The translations under genes and the position numbers were made by a program. From Anarhynchus alexandrinus (lineage: Eukaryota > Chordata > Aves > Charadriiformes > Charadriidae): a DNA stretch of 64,000 nt. Under the pieces are notes generated by a model. That model had not been told where the DNA came from and made no database searches. It saw nothing but the letters and a program-made list of their open reading frames with translations. Of this stretch, positions 13,501-26,517 are shown piece by piece. The stretch spans positions 1,040,914 through 1,104,913 of the forward strand of contig VUYV01000213.1 in NCBI GenBank assembly GCA_008711295.1. Direction: 5' to 3'. Position 1 is the first letter of the stretch. Each line of letters begins with the position of its first letter.

Positions 13501-15797
13501 TAGCAGGGCGTGTAGGTAAAGCGTTTCCAATCTTGGGTGGCATGGCACTGCAACTCATAACATCATGACTTAGAAAGAGCGTCAAAAGATGAGGAGAATC
13601 GTCTCATAGAAAAAGTATAGGAAATAATAGTTGTCATCATATCTGACGGAACAGAAAAACAGTGCAAGCAGCGTAATGAAGTAAATCAACAAGAAACTTT
13701 TCAGATGCTTCCGAGTCCTTGATCAGAACAACCAGTTACATACCTACATCCATTAACTTTAAAAAAAATGAAATTTTAGATACAGCCTGTTTATTTACCA
13801 GCCACAGAATGAGTAGTGTAGCCTGCGTAAAGGCTGTGTTTCATTCCCTATAGTTTTTTGGAGTCTCAGCATCTCTCTGCAGTTGAGAAGCAAAATTTCT
13901 CTATGTCTCTTTTCTGACCGTGTCAGGTAGGAGGCGAAAGGAAGCAGTGCCTTTGAATACGGAAATGAAAAAGTAAGTTGTTCTGTTCTAACAAACACTA
14001 ACAACCCTTGGTTTCCCAGACATGTATTAGCCCCTCGCAATACTTTGTGTAACTTATCTCAAATCTGGTTAAAATCCACCAGACTATATAATTCTGTACT
14101 TCCCATTGCCTCAGAAAACCAAGCTAAAATTGTGCAGTCATCTGCTTTAAGACACAGGAGTGAAAAATGCTTTGTAGGTACAACATTAGTTTTGAGCAAT
14201 TTGGTCTCTGCCAAGAAAGACTAATTAGTAGATGCACTGTTTGTGCAGAATTTTATTTACCCTTCATGCATTCGCTTCCCCTTACCTGTGACAGCCTGAC
14301 TCCGTGTTTCTCAGCAACGTGCCTGAGAATGGTTATGTGTCCTTCTGCAGGCAATCTGTACAGCCAAAAGTACAGTTACTCACTGATACCGCCTTCTCCA
14401 GCTACCACAGCTGTAGCCTACTGGAGGTATACGTAGTAAATTAGTCAATAATTGTCCAATGCAAAATGAAGGTGCCCGTGCTGAAAAAGCCAAAGTACTT
14501 TATTGTGTGGTAGGTGGCTGCTGCCAATGGGGATTTCAAAGGTGTTTGTAACTGTGATGTGCCAGCGCCAAAGGCCTCTGGATGTTTATTCTTGATCCCC
14601 TGTTTCTGAGCATTTATTCTCCCAAATACCACAAGTGTAGTCTGGTAGCAAGTCACCGATGGCACGTAGGACTGGCGGGTGTATCTTAGAGTAACCACAG
14701 GTCTAAGAACAGTTTAATGGACAGAAGTACATTTTAGGTAAGCACAGAAACAACTCTGAGGTGCAAATCTTGCCAGAGGATGCTTATTTCTATTTCTGGA
14801 TGGGTCCCTGCTTCACAAGCTGCCTTACTGCAGAAGGCTCTGCGTGTCTTCCTGACAGCTAAGGCTGTGCTGATGGCTGCTCATCCAAATAATGAAGTGG
14901 GCCTAAATAGCCCCATCATGCCTGAATCACAGCCTATTATTTTTTTTTCCGTGACTATCTCCACATAAAGTGAGTTGAAAAAAATCCAGTTAGGAAATGG
15001 AAAGTATTGTGGGCAGACTTTAGGAGCAAGACAATTTGTTGTTGTGAAGGTAAATATGGCAGAGTATGGTTAAAAAATAAACAAAACAGAAAGCTAAAAC
15101 AGGGTGACACTTAAGTTTCTTCCAAGCTGTCTGTCTGTTAAAACTCACACATTAATCACTGAAAATCTCTGTTGGGACTGATTTGGTTTTGAAGCAAACC
15201 CCCAGTAGTAAATCCCTCAAGTATAAGTCTTTGCCCAGATTACTGTAAAGTGATTTAATCCACTCTTTTCTGAACATTGCCTTAATGTTCCTTGCCTCCA
15301 TGTACTTGACCTTCAGGCCTGGTGTCCTGGATATCCAAAAATACTGTCCCAGCACAGCCTGCAAGTGAACACCGGGCTACATCCTCAAGACCTGATGCTT
15401 CACATCATTCTATGCAGATGTAAAAACATCCAGATTTGAACACGGGGCAGGAAAGGCTCTAATCAAGCTGACTTTCAGACAACATTGCGGAATACAGATA
15501 TAAACAATACATTTCACCCTCCTCTCCCTGTCTTGCCTTTTGCAATTGATGCAGCCTGACAGCTTCACCTCACGAGGCTGTACAAACCTCTGCTGAGTCT
15601 TTTCCATCTCTGACTTTACGTCTACCGACTACTATTTTCTTCCTCTTTGTCCACTGGAAGTGGGACTTTAAAAAGCGGAGGTTATCTTCTCCTAAAACCT
15701 CTCTAATGAGGGGTGTGTAGGCTTTCTGATGAGGAACAGCAGCTTGTCATCCACTCATTACTCTGGCATGTAAATACACTGAGGGTGACCAAGGGAA
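10519..15797. other. Non-coding stretch, no gene recognised
   Basis: This is unique AT-leaning DNA, notably AT-rich near 12000-12130. The short frames on both strands are unremarkable. I see no transposon, RNA gene or clear exon. Confidence 0.55.
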
Positions 15798-16500
15798 CGG
15801 GGAGCTTGCTGCCGCCAGGCTTCCCGCCGTGCTTGCTGGAGGTACAACACGCTCACCGATGGGTCCGCACGGAGAGCGCAGGGTGACACGCTAACGCGTG
15901 CCAGGGGGACTGTGAGGGAAGGACGCTTTTTACCTACAGTCGGTGAAAGCTCTCAGGACTAATTGTTTAAAAACGTGAGGAAAACTGCCAGCAAAGTGTT
16001 GATGATGATTACTTTCTAATTTTCTATGCAGAGGAGGTTAATTGGTGAGACTTGCTGAAGTCATACAGGTCAGCTAGGTGCAAAATACTGGTTTTTGAAG
16101 ACCACCTGATGCGTGCACGTACTTAGCCTACGATTAGCTGCAAGGCGAAAATACGGATTTAGAGTATTTAAGAACTCAAAGTTAAGGTGGGAGTATGGCA
16201 TAACATAACCAAGCTGCCAGTGCCAGAAATTCAGAGAGGTTTTTGGTGCAGCCAGAAACTGCTGTTTCTTTTATCTTTCCCCATTCCCTCTGCCGCAGAG
16301 GGCTTTGTGCCTGTGCGGGAGCGCGGGATGCCGTTACACTTGGCTACTCGCGGGGCACAATGGTTACAGAAATTAGGCCCAGCGCTGATCAATCTCCTGT
16401 CTGCCCGCAGACTCCTATTCTGCTGACCACAGAACCTCACAGTAGGTGTGCTACCTGTGCCAGGATTTACAGGTGTGCCTGAACGCCGGCGCGCTTCAGA
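15798..16500. promoter_or_regulatory. CpG-dense patch (small CpG-island-like region)
   Basis: About 14 CpG dinucleotides fall in 15798-15950, with further clusters at 16105-16155 and 16310-16490 (for example GAGCGCGGG, CTCGCGGGG and GCCGGCGCGC). The rest of the window is strongly CpG-depleted, as expected of methylated vertebrate DNA. All three forward and several reverse frames are fairly open at 16190-16480, a side effect of the base composition. No TATA box, transcript start or coding exon could be assigned. It may be an orphan CpG island, an enhancer, or a first exon that does not code. Confidence 0.45.
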
Positions 16501-17336
16501 CCTGGGCTAATTTGTTCTGTATTGGCCTACATGGGGTATTGAAGGGTTTCGGAAGTTAATAAGCCCAGAGGAAATAGGCAGGCTCAAGGAATTAGGTTGT
16601 GAATGTAGCACTACTTGAATCACTCCATTTCAGCACTCTTTTATAACACTCATTTTCTTGTCAAGGAGTTTGAAAGAATTTAATCAACATGTATTTCTGC
16701 TCCTATTTAGGGAGCCACTCAGCCAGGGCACTGACCGTGTGATGAATGCTAAAACACTAGTGCACTAATCACAAAGGGAATATGCAAAAGAGAAAGCAAG
16801 AATTGCTTGTGAAAACATTTTTTCTCCAAGATAGACTTAGTGAAGACACTTATTTTTTTAGACCTATGCAAAAAAAATAAAATAATTTTTAAAAAATCAC
16901 AACTCATCTTCTGTTAATAACCTCTGATTTCCAATGTATTACAGGCTTGGTAACAAAAGTTTCTACTTTACCAGATTGATTTGTTAACCTTAAAAGAAGG
17001 CATAAAAGCATTTGTTTCTTCAGTCATCGTCTAAATCAACTTTCAAATTTCTTTTAGCCTCTTTAAATGTATCACTCTGGGAAACTTCTTTGTTAGGAGG
17101 AATAAGAAAATTCACAATGCGCAAAGAAAATGTCACTGACTGATCCCAAAGGAATCTCAAGACAAATTGCTGTGGGTTGATTTTCTTCTCTTCACTAGGG
17201 GCATGGTTTACACACACCACTTTTTCAGTGGTAGGGTCATGCAAGTGGCTTCCACCTGCTCGTTTTTGTTCCTCTCAGTGGTGTAAGCGCAAGTGCTTAA
17301 GAAGCCAGGGAATATACCCAGGTTAAAAATGCTGTC

Positions 17337-17353
17337 TTTTTTTTTTTTTTTTT
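17337..17353 (+). repeat. Poly-T run (17 T)
   Basis: A homopolymer of 17 T. No element body ending in poly-A was recognised on the minus strand. Confidence 0.9.
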
Positions 17354-18835
17354 AAGGTTAATTTCCAGCTTGGCTCACTCATTGACCCCGTTCATCACAG
17401 GGTCCCACAAACAGTAGTACCAGCTTAACCTGTGCCAGGCGGGAGGAACCTCCCCAGGTGCCAAAGGAAACATGGATGCAATCCACCGCCTCCCCCTGGG
17501 CCACTGGAGCAGTGCAAAGTGACTTTGCTGCTTTTAAAGTCGCAGAACAGTGTAAGGGGCAGTGGGGTTTCTTTAAATGAAAGTTCTGTGCAGAAAACCT
17601 TAAACACACCGGCAGGCACTGCTTATCCGCGGCAGTGTGCGTTACGTGCCAGAGCATCCCCCTCTCCAAGCCTGCAACTGTCTGGAGGAGGACTTTTTAA
17701 AGCAGAAGGTCAATGCAGAACTCCATACCCAGAACCAAATGCTTTCCCAAATACTAAGTGCTATACATGGCAGTTGTTCATGGCAGCCACATTTTTATGC
17801 ATTTGCCGGAATAATGTAGTAAGCATAATGTAAACATGCATCACTCTTTTGGCTCAGCGTTCATTCATGACTACTCTCACTGCAGTTGTAGAGCTGCAAA
17901 GCGGTGCCTGGTTTTCTCTTACAGACACCTCCACAGTAATTTCCTTAGGAAGTAAGCTCACTCTCCCCCATGGAAGGGCTTTCAGAAAATGGGGGAACTC
18001 CTTTCAGTGCCAGCCGCTGAAGACTGGGCTGGAGTGCATGCGCTTTTTATTTATTTAAAATACCAAAGTATTTCTCTGTAACAACTTGTCAGCTAATGAG
18101 TCCTTTTTAAACGTGGCCCTTAAATAGCGTACACAGTATTGTTTTACTAATAGTCTCCAATTAATAGACATTATAAAAATATAAACAGCAGGAATGGAAA
18201 AATCATTAAAAGAGTGGCTTTTGGCTTCTTTCATTCGGGTGAAATAAATGTGTTATATTGCTGCTGTTATTACCGATACTAGACATAAAGCAGATTAAAA
18301 CAACATATGTTTTCAGTACCAAACTCTGACTTGAGATGTGCACGGGTGCAGGCTCAAAGCAGTAAAAAGACATTGCTGTCAATTTGGGAAAATGGCAGCT
18401 CATTCAAAAGCCAATTGATGTACCCTGTACCCCCAAAAAAATGAGGGGACGCCATGCCCTGAGGACTACAAAATCGATGATCAGGGAGTTGCAGGAGAGG
18501 TGTAACTTAAGTTGTAAAGACCAGCATGGTCATTCCATTCCCCCAAATGTTTTGGCTCCATCTGTGCCATCTATTTAAGTAACCTTTTTTCCTCAGAGCA
18601 GGAGTAAACAGTGCTGTGCCTCCGAAAGAGCATTTATTTACACAGTGATGTATATCCGCAGTTACCAGGCGCGGTGAATGCTTCATTCAGGCCAGCACTG
18701 CTACCTTAGCTACAGGGCCACTTACGCACAAACGGTCCTGCTCAATATGTTTATCACACCAAGGTAGCCTGGAAATAGGTTATTAAGCACACCAGTGTCT
18801 TTCATGACAGCTTCAACATCTGTGGGGTATGCTAA

Positions 18836-18846
18836 GGGGGGGGGGG
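18836..18846 (+). repeat. Poly-G run (11 G)
   Basis: An eleven-G homopolymer followed by AAAG. It is a site of likely length polymorphism and sequencing error. Confidence 0.9.
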
Positions 18847-20020
18847 AAAGAAGCAAACCTTCCCCAACCCACAGGTCGCCACCTCAAAGGCAGTAACGCT
18901 GGTGGGAAGTCTCAGAGAGGTACCCTGAGTGGGGGCACACTGACCTCAGCCGTGATTTGGTAAACACGTGGAATTCAAAGGATTTGTCTCAGAGAAACGA
19001 CTTCAAAGGAGTGAGTTTAGAAGAGTTTTACTCCGAGTCTTAAAGCAGTGGTAGAGCTAGTAAATTCAGAGCAACACAAATAACGCATAACCAACTGTGT
19101 CACCCCCTCCCGAGACACAGGCCTTAAAAAATGCTCCCAAGCTAAATCACACTGAAAGCTAAAACACCTAGAAATGCTGCTTCCAGAGGCTAAGGGTTGC
19201 TAACTGCTGGCCAGCCTCTTAGCCATGCCTGGCCCAAATTCAAAGGTTAAGTCCCTAGAAGAAAAAGGTCAGAAGAGAAGATGTAGTGCAATTTGCTATC
19301 AGAAGAACACACAACTGGGGAAGAGCTCTCCTGTCGCTACCTCCCTCATCCCTCAGATAAACTGCTTGGCTATAAATGGCAAGGGTGATAAAAGGAAGGG
19401 TAGAAGAAACGGTAACTTCTGCCATTGGGCAGGAGCTGTCTGGGCGACGGCGATGATAAGCTGATTCTGGGGCTTGAAAGTCTTCTCGCTCCACTCACGA
19501 TCTTTTCTTGCCCACGACCACTTTCTTGGTGCCAATTTCTCCTTAGCATTTGTTCTTTGCTTAGTTTATGTTAATTTACACCTGTAAAATAACTCTCGTT
19601 GAAAGTTTGCAGACAGGTCAAAATTGTAACAAAAAGGGTTTCTTCAACACGAATAGGTATCTTTTTCAGCCCTAAGTTTACTGCTTCCTGAATTCATGAG
19701 AGATACATAACTTCGTTGCTCTTACTGGAATAACAGTGTCTAGGCAAAGCTGTGAACTTAGCCAATGAGGGTCTCCATACATAACTGCAGCTTCAGCAAA
19801 CAGGGCCTGCTTTTATCCATGGGAGGATGTTTTCAGGAGAAGAAAATCAATGTTATATGGACCATTTGAGATCTTTAAACAGATCTTGAAATTTCTTGCC
19901 TATACTAAGGGAATGGCTCAGGTTTATGTTCCTAAAATTTACAAAGCTCATATAGTAGGTTTTATTTAACTACATTTTTGGCCACAAATATTTTAACCTA
20001 AGTTGTTGACCCACAGTTTA

Positions 20021-20300
20021 GTTTTGACATTGTAAACAGAATAAAATATAGATGACATTTATGTAAGTATATGCATAAATGTATAGGTATATAAAAATAA
20101 TAGTATTAAAGAGTAAATACTGCTCTCAGAAAAATTAATTATTAAAATACAAAACTGATAACCACTTGAATTTATATGACCTGTAGCTACCTTTTGAAGC
20201 CTAAACCTTGTAAAAACCTATGTTTTTAATGACTTAATTTATAAATATTTAGAAATTACATTAATAAATGAGTTATTTTTCACATTGTGTTTTTCAAGAT
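20021..20300. other. Very AT-rich stretch
   Basis: It is dominated by A and T, with repeated TATAAA-, TTTATAAATA- and TTAATTATTAA-like words. No coding potential is seen. Such DNA can be matrix-attachment-like or simply neutral AT-rich sequence, and the sequence alone does not decide. Confidence 0.5.
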
Positions 20301-23300
20301 TCTGATTTATAGAAATATGTTCTCTCACAAACCTCTACAGTCTTAAGCAGAATGAAAAAATATGGTACCATTTTAAAAGAATAAACTACAGTGAGGAAGT
20401 TACTTGTAGAACAGCAGCATTTCAGTGTGAAACTGCCAACACATTTACTGCCTAATGCCTATATTTAATTAAACCAGCCTGTGAGCATAACAGAGAATGC
20501 AACTTCTATGTTTTTGAAGATGGTCCAGTGTGCATTCCACATGGACCATGTGTGTGGTCCTTTCATGGTCAGAAAACAATATTCTTCTCATGTCCCATGT
20601 TTTCTGTGGTAATCTTAGTTGGCTGTGTACTCCATCCAAATGCTGAACAGTCATTTGCTTGCAGATTCACAATGAAACCCTACAGTGTCCAGCATTGCAC
20701 ATAATAAATACTCTACGCTTGGTATTATACTGTAACTGACTGTGAAAGCTCTGTAGACCAGCTAGTCATATCCACCCTTTAACATTAGTGGTTTTATTTT
20801 GGTTTAGGGGGAAAAGTGGAGCTAGGAGTGATTTACATTTTTATATATGTGCTCTAAATCCCACATTTATGCTGAGTTAAAATGGTTTGCTCATTAGCTC
20901 TTTCAGTCTATTTGCAAAAACACTGGTTATAAGAAGAGCCGAGGAGGGCTAACAGGAGGTTCTGCATCACTAGAGAAGGAATTGAAAAGTTCAAGAACTT
21001 TGTTAAGGCAGGCAAAATTTTCCAGAGTACGGAAGAACCAGAAAATCTGAAAAAAGACTGAGTAAGCTCTTATAAGACTGACAACTCATGAATAACACCA
21101 GTTTTGTTATCAGCTTACTTATCCGTTTGTTTCTTGAGAAGTTAAGTTGGGATCTTTGACATTTGTGCATTTTAAGAGTTTACGTTATCTTCAGATGATC
21201 TTTAAAGTTTCAGTGAAAGACACTTGGGTTGGGGGGCTGTCTCATTTTAACACCTCCCACCCCCCGTGCCTTCAAAAGGAATTTAATTTTGTTTAAAAAG
21301 TATACAAGAAAATTACAGGGAGAAATACATTTTCGGTGAATACAGGACACAAACTGACAGCTATGTGCTTCTCGTGCCATTAGGAGTCCTGAATTTCCAT
21401 GATACACTCACTTGGCTGATATCCTGGTTTCAGCCATGGTTCCCTTTCACAAAGGGAAAAGAGTGGAAAATGGAAAGATATTTGAAGATGCAGCTCTGGC
21501 CTTTCTGGACAGTCAAGACAGAGAGTGATAGCTGGGTATTCATAACTCTGGAGAGTGGTTCGTCCCTGATTCATACAAGCTGTTCCCTTCAATGAAACAG
21601 GAAGAAGCCAGCACAATAGAGGTTTTTCAGAGTGAAGAAACAGGGAAGGACTTAGCATCACAAGGCAATAAACTGCTGTTATTATGAAAGATGTTATGAA
21701 ATAGTTTGTGGTTCTAAGATTAATTTTAGCTTAAGCTTCAACTTCAGAGCAGTTGCCAGTCGCTGATTCTCAATCCCTCTTTCTCTCAGTCACAAAATGG
21801 GGGACAAGCAGAGCATAAAAAACCCCTTCTACAAGCAGCTGCCCTCCTGCCCACCTACACCACGACCACACTGACTCTCAGCAAAGGCTCTTGAGACTCC
21901 TTGCGCCAGTGCTGGACACTACATATTCCAGGTAGCACAGGATTTTTCATAGTTTACAGTTAATTCCCAGTCCAGCATGAAAAGTGCATAGGATGCAGCT
22001 CCTTCCACTGTTTTTTTGGCAGATGGACATGTTAGTCCAGGTTTTCAGTCATCTGAAAAAACATCTACTATGAAGGCACAGGAAAACTGTAACATGTATT
22101 TTTTTTATTAGGTCTTTGGCTATAGTCCTCTCTGTAGCTGTCGTGTGGGTGAATGTAGTACCAATACACTTGTCCACCCTCACAAGACAAAAAAAAAAAG
22201 GTAAACTACAAAACCACCTGTAGACTAAAATGCATTTTCATAAATATGGTACAATTGTCAATTTGATTTCTCATCTATTCTTAAAGAATAATACTAAAAA
22301 ATACTGTAGACGTATAACCTAAAATTTTTATAGAGATTTTTTGATACGACCACCTTCCCTCTGTCTCTAACTGCAACCTTGTTCTTGGCTCTTCTTAGTT
22401 CATCTGTCCTTTTGGACAGAAGTATTTTTTTGGTGTAAGTGGCAGATTTTGTACATCATGCCTCGGTAATGCTTTCCAACCTTTTTGGTACCCAAAGCAA
22501 GCTACCTTTAAGTGTTGCAGCAGCCTGAAGAGAATGCAGCGTAATTACAACTGTGGCTGTTTCGTCTTGTAACCATTCCACTTCTTCTGTCCCTCCCCCA
22601 AATTCTTTTTGATAGGGAAACAATAGAATGAGCCATTCTCCATAGGCAGCGTCTTGTTGCCAGAATGAAACAGTCTAAGGAGTAACATTCATCCTAGATA
22701 AATATGCTTGTGGCTGCACAGACCAAGGAAAAAACAATATGAAGTTGAGAGCCTCAATATCTTGTTTGCTAACTGTCAACATGGAAAATCTGTTTTACAG
22801 AAAGGCCATGCAGGAACTAAGAGATAATTGGGTATAAATCGGGTACTCTGCATCCAGACCCAAAGGTCTGGCAGGTGGTACACAATGATAACAGTAGCAG
22901 AGAACTACGGCTCACAGAAAGCTTAAAAAACACAGGAGAAATATCTGTTTTCTGTCTGTATGCATCCTTGCCATGAGATGAGGGAGCAAGCAGTGATGTT
23001 TCACAGGAACGCCTTCACAGACTGCTCAAGGAAAGAAACCCAGAGGAGTCAATACTTCCAGAGGACCAAATCCTCGTTGTTACCCATTACACCTCACCTG
23101 CCATTCAAAGGAGATCCAGGAGGTAACACGAAGGCTGTGATCTGCTGAATAACCACGGCAAGCTCTGCTGCTCTCCTGAAGGTCCTGGGGTACCTACCGC
23201 TTCATTGGGCCACATCCTCGTGGCAGAGCAGGTGTGATCCACCAGTGCTCCTCAGACCCTGCTCCTCCAAACCAGAGGAACCCTGGCAGTGAATTAGGGT

Positions 23301-23820
23301 TCCTCCCTGCCTAGGGTGTTCCTTCCAAAGAAAGCCAGAGAACGAGTCCTGTGTGGTAGCAACGCATTCAGGTCTCAAACCAATGTGGAGCTAGGAGGCA
23401 AACGGGAGCTGTACCTCTGGGCAAGGATTACCACACACAGTGCGGGTGTACCTGATCTGCACTATGTACTGCCACTCTACGTTTCAAGTTTATATGACAA
23501 TTTTTGCATTGAAAAACATTAAAGATCCTCCTCCTCTCCCCCCAAGAGAAGAAACATTGTGTAAACAGAGAGCCAAGTCCTTACAAGCAGTACAGATGAC
23601 CCCATTCGAAGCCCTGCAGCTGAATTTTGCATATCCCAGGAGTAATTCAAAATATATAATCGCAAAATCACAGCAGATCTACACTGTCTACATGGAATTC
23701 TCTACACTGCATCATTTTTGGTTCAGATATGCATTGCCTATATGTTATCAGGCCACGGTTTGGTAACTGAGTTTGCACAGATGATGAGGCATCCATCAGC
23801 GAAGCATTAAGACTATGTCG
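20301..23820. other. Non-coding stretch, no gene recognised
   Basis: It holds an A11 run at 22189-22199 and otherwise unique sequence. A forward frame at 23440-23766 (108 codons, just crossing out of this block's core) includes a short proline-rich run, DPPPLPPRE. It has no convincing exon borders, so I do not call it. Confidence 0.5.
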
Positions 23821-23930
23821 TAAGGCCTCTGGGGAAAGGACCACCTTTTAAATCAGTGTTTATATAATGCCCTGCACAATGGGAAACCAAATCCTCTTTG
23901 AATTTCTAGATGCCATCAAAATATGCCTGT
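23821..23930 (+). repeat. Ancient amniote repeat relic (tail with CCTGCACAATGGG)
   Basis: The order of words CTCTGGGGAAAGGACCACC, then TGTTTATATAATGCCCTGCACAATGGG, then a TTTCTAGATGCC block matches a highly dispersed old repeat tail common in turtle, crocodile and bird DNA. In those copies the motif is roughly GCCTAGCACAATGGGG followed by CTAGGTGCTAC. The copy is diverged. I cannot name the family with certainty. Confidence 0.5.
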
Positions 23931-26517
23931 AAGTGTGTATATATTACACACACATTATTTATGCATTATAGAAGGACTGAATGACAGCTAAGTAAAAGCC
24001 AGATTCTTTGCCCCTATTTACTTAGGGTGGGATTTTTGAAGAGTGCTGGGTCTCTTTCTGAAATTCTATTCTAAAGGGATATTTTGTTAGACAATGGATA
24101 CATGAAAGCAAATTTTCTGGACGAAGAGAGCTGGTTTTGTACGATGATGCCCATCCGCCTATAGCTATGCCCTGAGCTAGGGCAAGGTCACCAGCTCTGC
24201 CGCAAGGCTTCCATAAAGCCCTTTACTCAATAATCTGTGGGCATTTGTAAACTGACCACTATAAATCTCAGACTGAGGTGAAATGACTTCTTTTGTAAAT
24301 CCTTCAGATGATACCTGGGTGCATCTCTGATGCCAGCACAACTTACGTGGAGCTATAAGAGAAGAGAAGGCTGGTACAGCACTGAGTGTCTCAGCGTACT
24401 TTGCTGTCTGGTTGGATTTCTTTGGATCCAGGCTTTTGACAACCAGATCTGTGATCTGATCCCAAGGGACTACAGATTAAGTCTCAAAGACGAATGATCC
24501 ACGCAAAAAAGGTCATAAAGTCTTTAATCTTGGGAGGGGTGATTTGAATGGTAAGCCCTGAGGCAGTAATAAAGACAATAACAAACATGTAGTAAAATCC
24601 CTTTAGCTGGAGAGACTTTTAGGAATAAAATAATAGTTTTGTTTCTCTTCTTACTTGAGATATGTGTATATGTATGTATGTGTATATCTACACACATGTA
24701 TATACATAAATATATTTATTTTCCAAATGTATACCACCTTTAAGTAAATCAAACCTTTCTTCCTTGGGCCAGTTTCCTCACTCCTATTGCAGTCCAGTGT
24801 CTGAGGTTATAACCGAAGGACACTGTGACAGCTGTTAGAATGACCAGTATTTAACAAAGGCTGTCTTCACCAGCCATTTCTCCCGTACTAAAATGGAGCA
24901 CATTATGTCAGGGGCCACCCTGGTTTTATTGAACTCAAAACCACTACGGGGACTGAAAGTGACTCTGAAGCTGTGAGCATAAACCTCCTTTGTTGCATAT
25001 GTGTGTGTTAGCATGTCATCTTTTGGGATAATCATCCAAATGTGGTGCCTATGGAGATGTGGCTGACTCAATACTTGTGCTCCCAGGTGGTCAGCCTGTA
25101 ATTTAAAGATTCACTGGCCTCATGAAGATAGCCACAAATGGAACAGTAACCATAATTACAAGAGGCTGTTCCACTAATCCACGGTTAACAAATGTTAGTT
25201 AAAAGATAAATAAGCGTTACGTAAGCGTTTCCTGGAGGTGTATGGGCCTTGTGTTTTCATTTGTTCTGGCTTCCCTCTTCTTTAGAGAGGGGATACAAGA
25301 AAATAAAAAAGATTTTGTAATCTAATTTTGTTTCAACTGTTAGAAATCACAGGAAGTCTTTGAAGTTGAGTTATCTCTTAACCCCCCCCCAACTATTATT
25401 TTTTATTTATGATACCGAGAAACAGTGTAGTTCTTTTCCAGGCTGAGTTTCTATTAACAAATGTGTTGTTTGTTCTATTGTTTATCTTATTTCTAATCTC
25501 CAATGTTTATAGAAGGGCACAAGAGGCTTTTAGAATTTAGCACCAATCAAAAAAAATAATCTAAAGGACTGATTTTCCTCTGTAAAAAATGAGAGTATTT
25601 GCTGTATTTTCAGTATCCTTACCACATTCATTCTCACCACTTTTTCTGCAGAGTACCTTACTGTTTTACTTGTTCAGAACTGTAGCATTTTTTCAAGATA
25701 CAATTCATCCCTTTTCCTTTAGATGACAAATTGTTGTCCTATGTTGGTGTAACTAAAACAGGACTGATTACACAGCAATGAAGAAATATAGGAATTGTAT
25801 TATTATCTCAGCAGGCTAGTCACATAACTCTGCTGCAACTACTTTCTGGTAAAAGTCTCTACATAGCCCCTAGCTGGATAGTTGATGTTTTCAGAATTCA
25901 AGAATTCAGATTTATTCCTTTAATTTTTATGCTGTTTAATGTAACTTTGGATGTTCTCATTACCCATACAAATGTCTAATCCTTTCTTAAGTCCTGCTAA
26001 GCTCTTGGCCTCACACACAATTGGTATTCTGCCATATCCAAACATTGCTCATACCACCAAGGAATTATGCAGTTGTGCAGGAGGGATAGAGAATCAAAGA
26101 TTTTGCCCCTAAAAAGCATCTAAAAGCAAATAAAGGGGTGTAATTAATTGAAACTAGTCAGTTGTTTAGGTCTTCTCTCTTAAACTTATAAACATTTAAA
26201 AATGTTGATATAAACTGTATATGCTAAATATAAGTCTAGTCAATACACTCTGTTTATTCTTAACATAGAGGGATCCTTTGTTCATAGAAGACTGTAGGAA
26301 AAGGTCGTTATCTTATTAGGTGAGATGCTACAGGTGGAAAAAGCACACAAAGCCTTCAGATGCAGCATTCCTCCAACAAGTTTGACAAGAAGCAGAGAAG
26401 TCTAACCTAAATACAAGTTAGGTGTAATTGGTCTTAGTTAACTGTGGTGATGCTGCTTAATCAGAACACCTGGGCAAGAAAGGCCATCAATAACACTAAG
26501 CAAGAGATGCTCATTGT
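23931..26517. other. Non-coding stretch with TATG/TGTA microsatellite
   Basis: It contains a degenerate (TATG/TGTA)n microsatellite at 24659-24720 and a C run near 25382-25390. No gene or transposon was recognised. Confidence 0.55.
24659..24720 (+). repeat. Degenerate TATG/TGTA/CACA microsatellite
   Basis: About 60 bp of alternating purine-pyrimidine built from TGTATATG, TATG and CACACATGTATATAC words. This alternating tract is partly self-complementary. Confidence 0.8.

Larger units (their letters stand above)
16501..20020. other. Non-coding stretch with homopolymers
   Basis: It contains a T17 run at 17337-17353 and a G11 run at 18836-18846. Overlapping short frames at 17380-17830 lie in a slightly GC-richer section. 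None of them resembles a known protein. Confidence 0.5.

Noticed and set aside
18667..18690. GCGGTGAATGC word shared with the brain microRNA miR-124
   Set aside because: Only an 11-base core matches, the 5' part differs, and no complementary star arm lies upstream within hairpin distance.
23440..23766. 108-codon forward frame with DPPPLPPRE
   Set aside because: The proline run comes from a short CCTCCTCCTCTCC stretch. The rest is unremarkable, with no exon borders.
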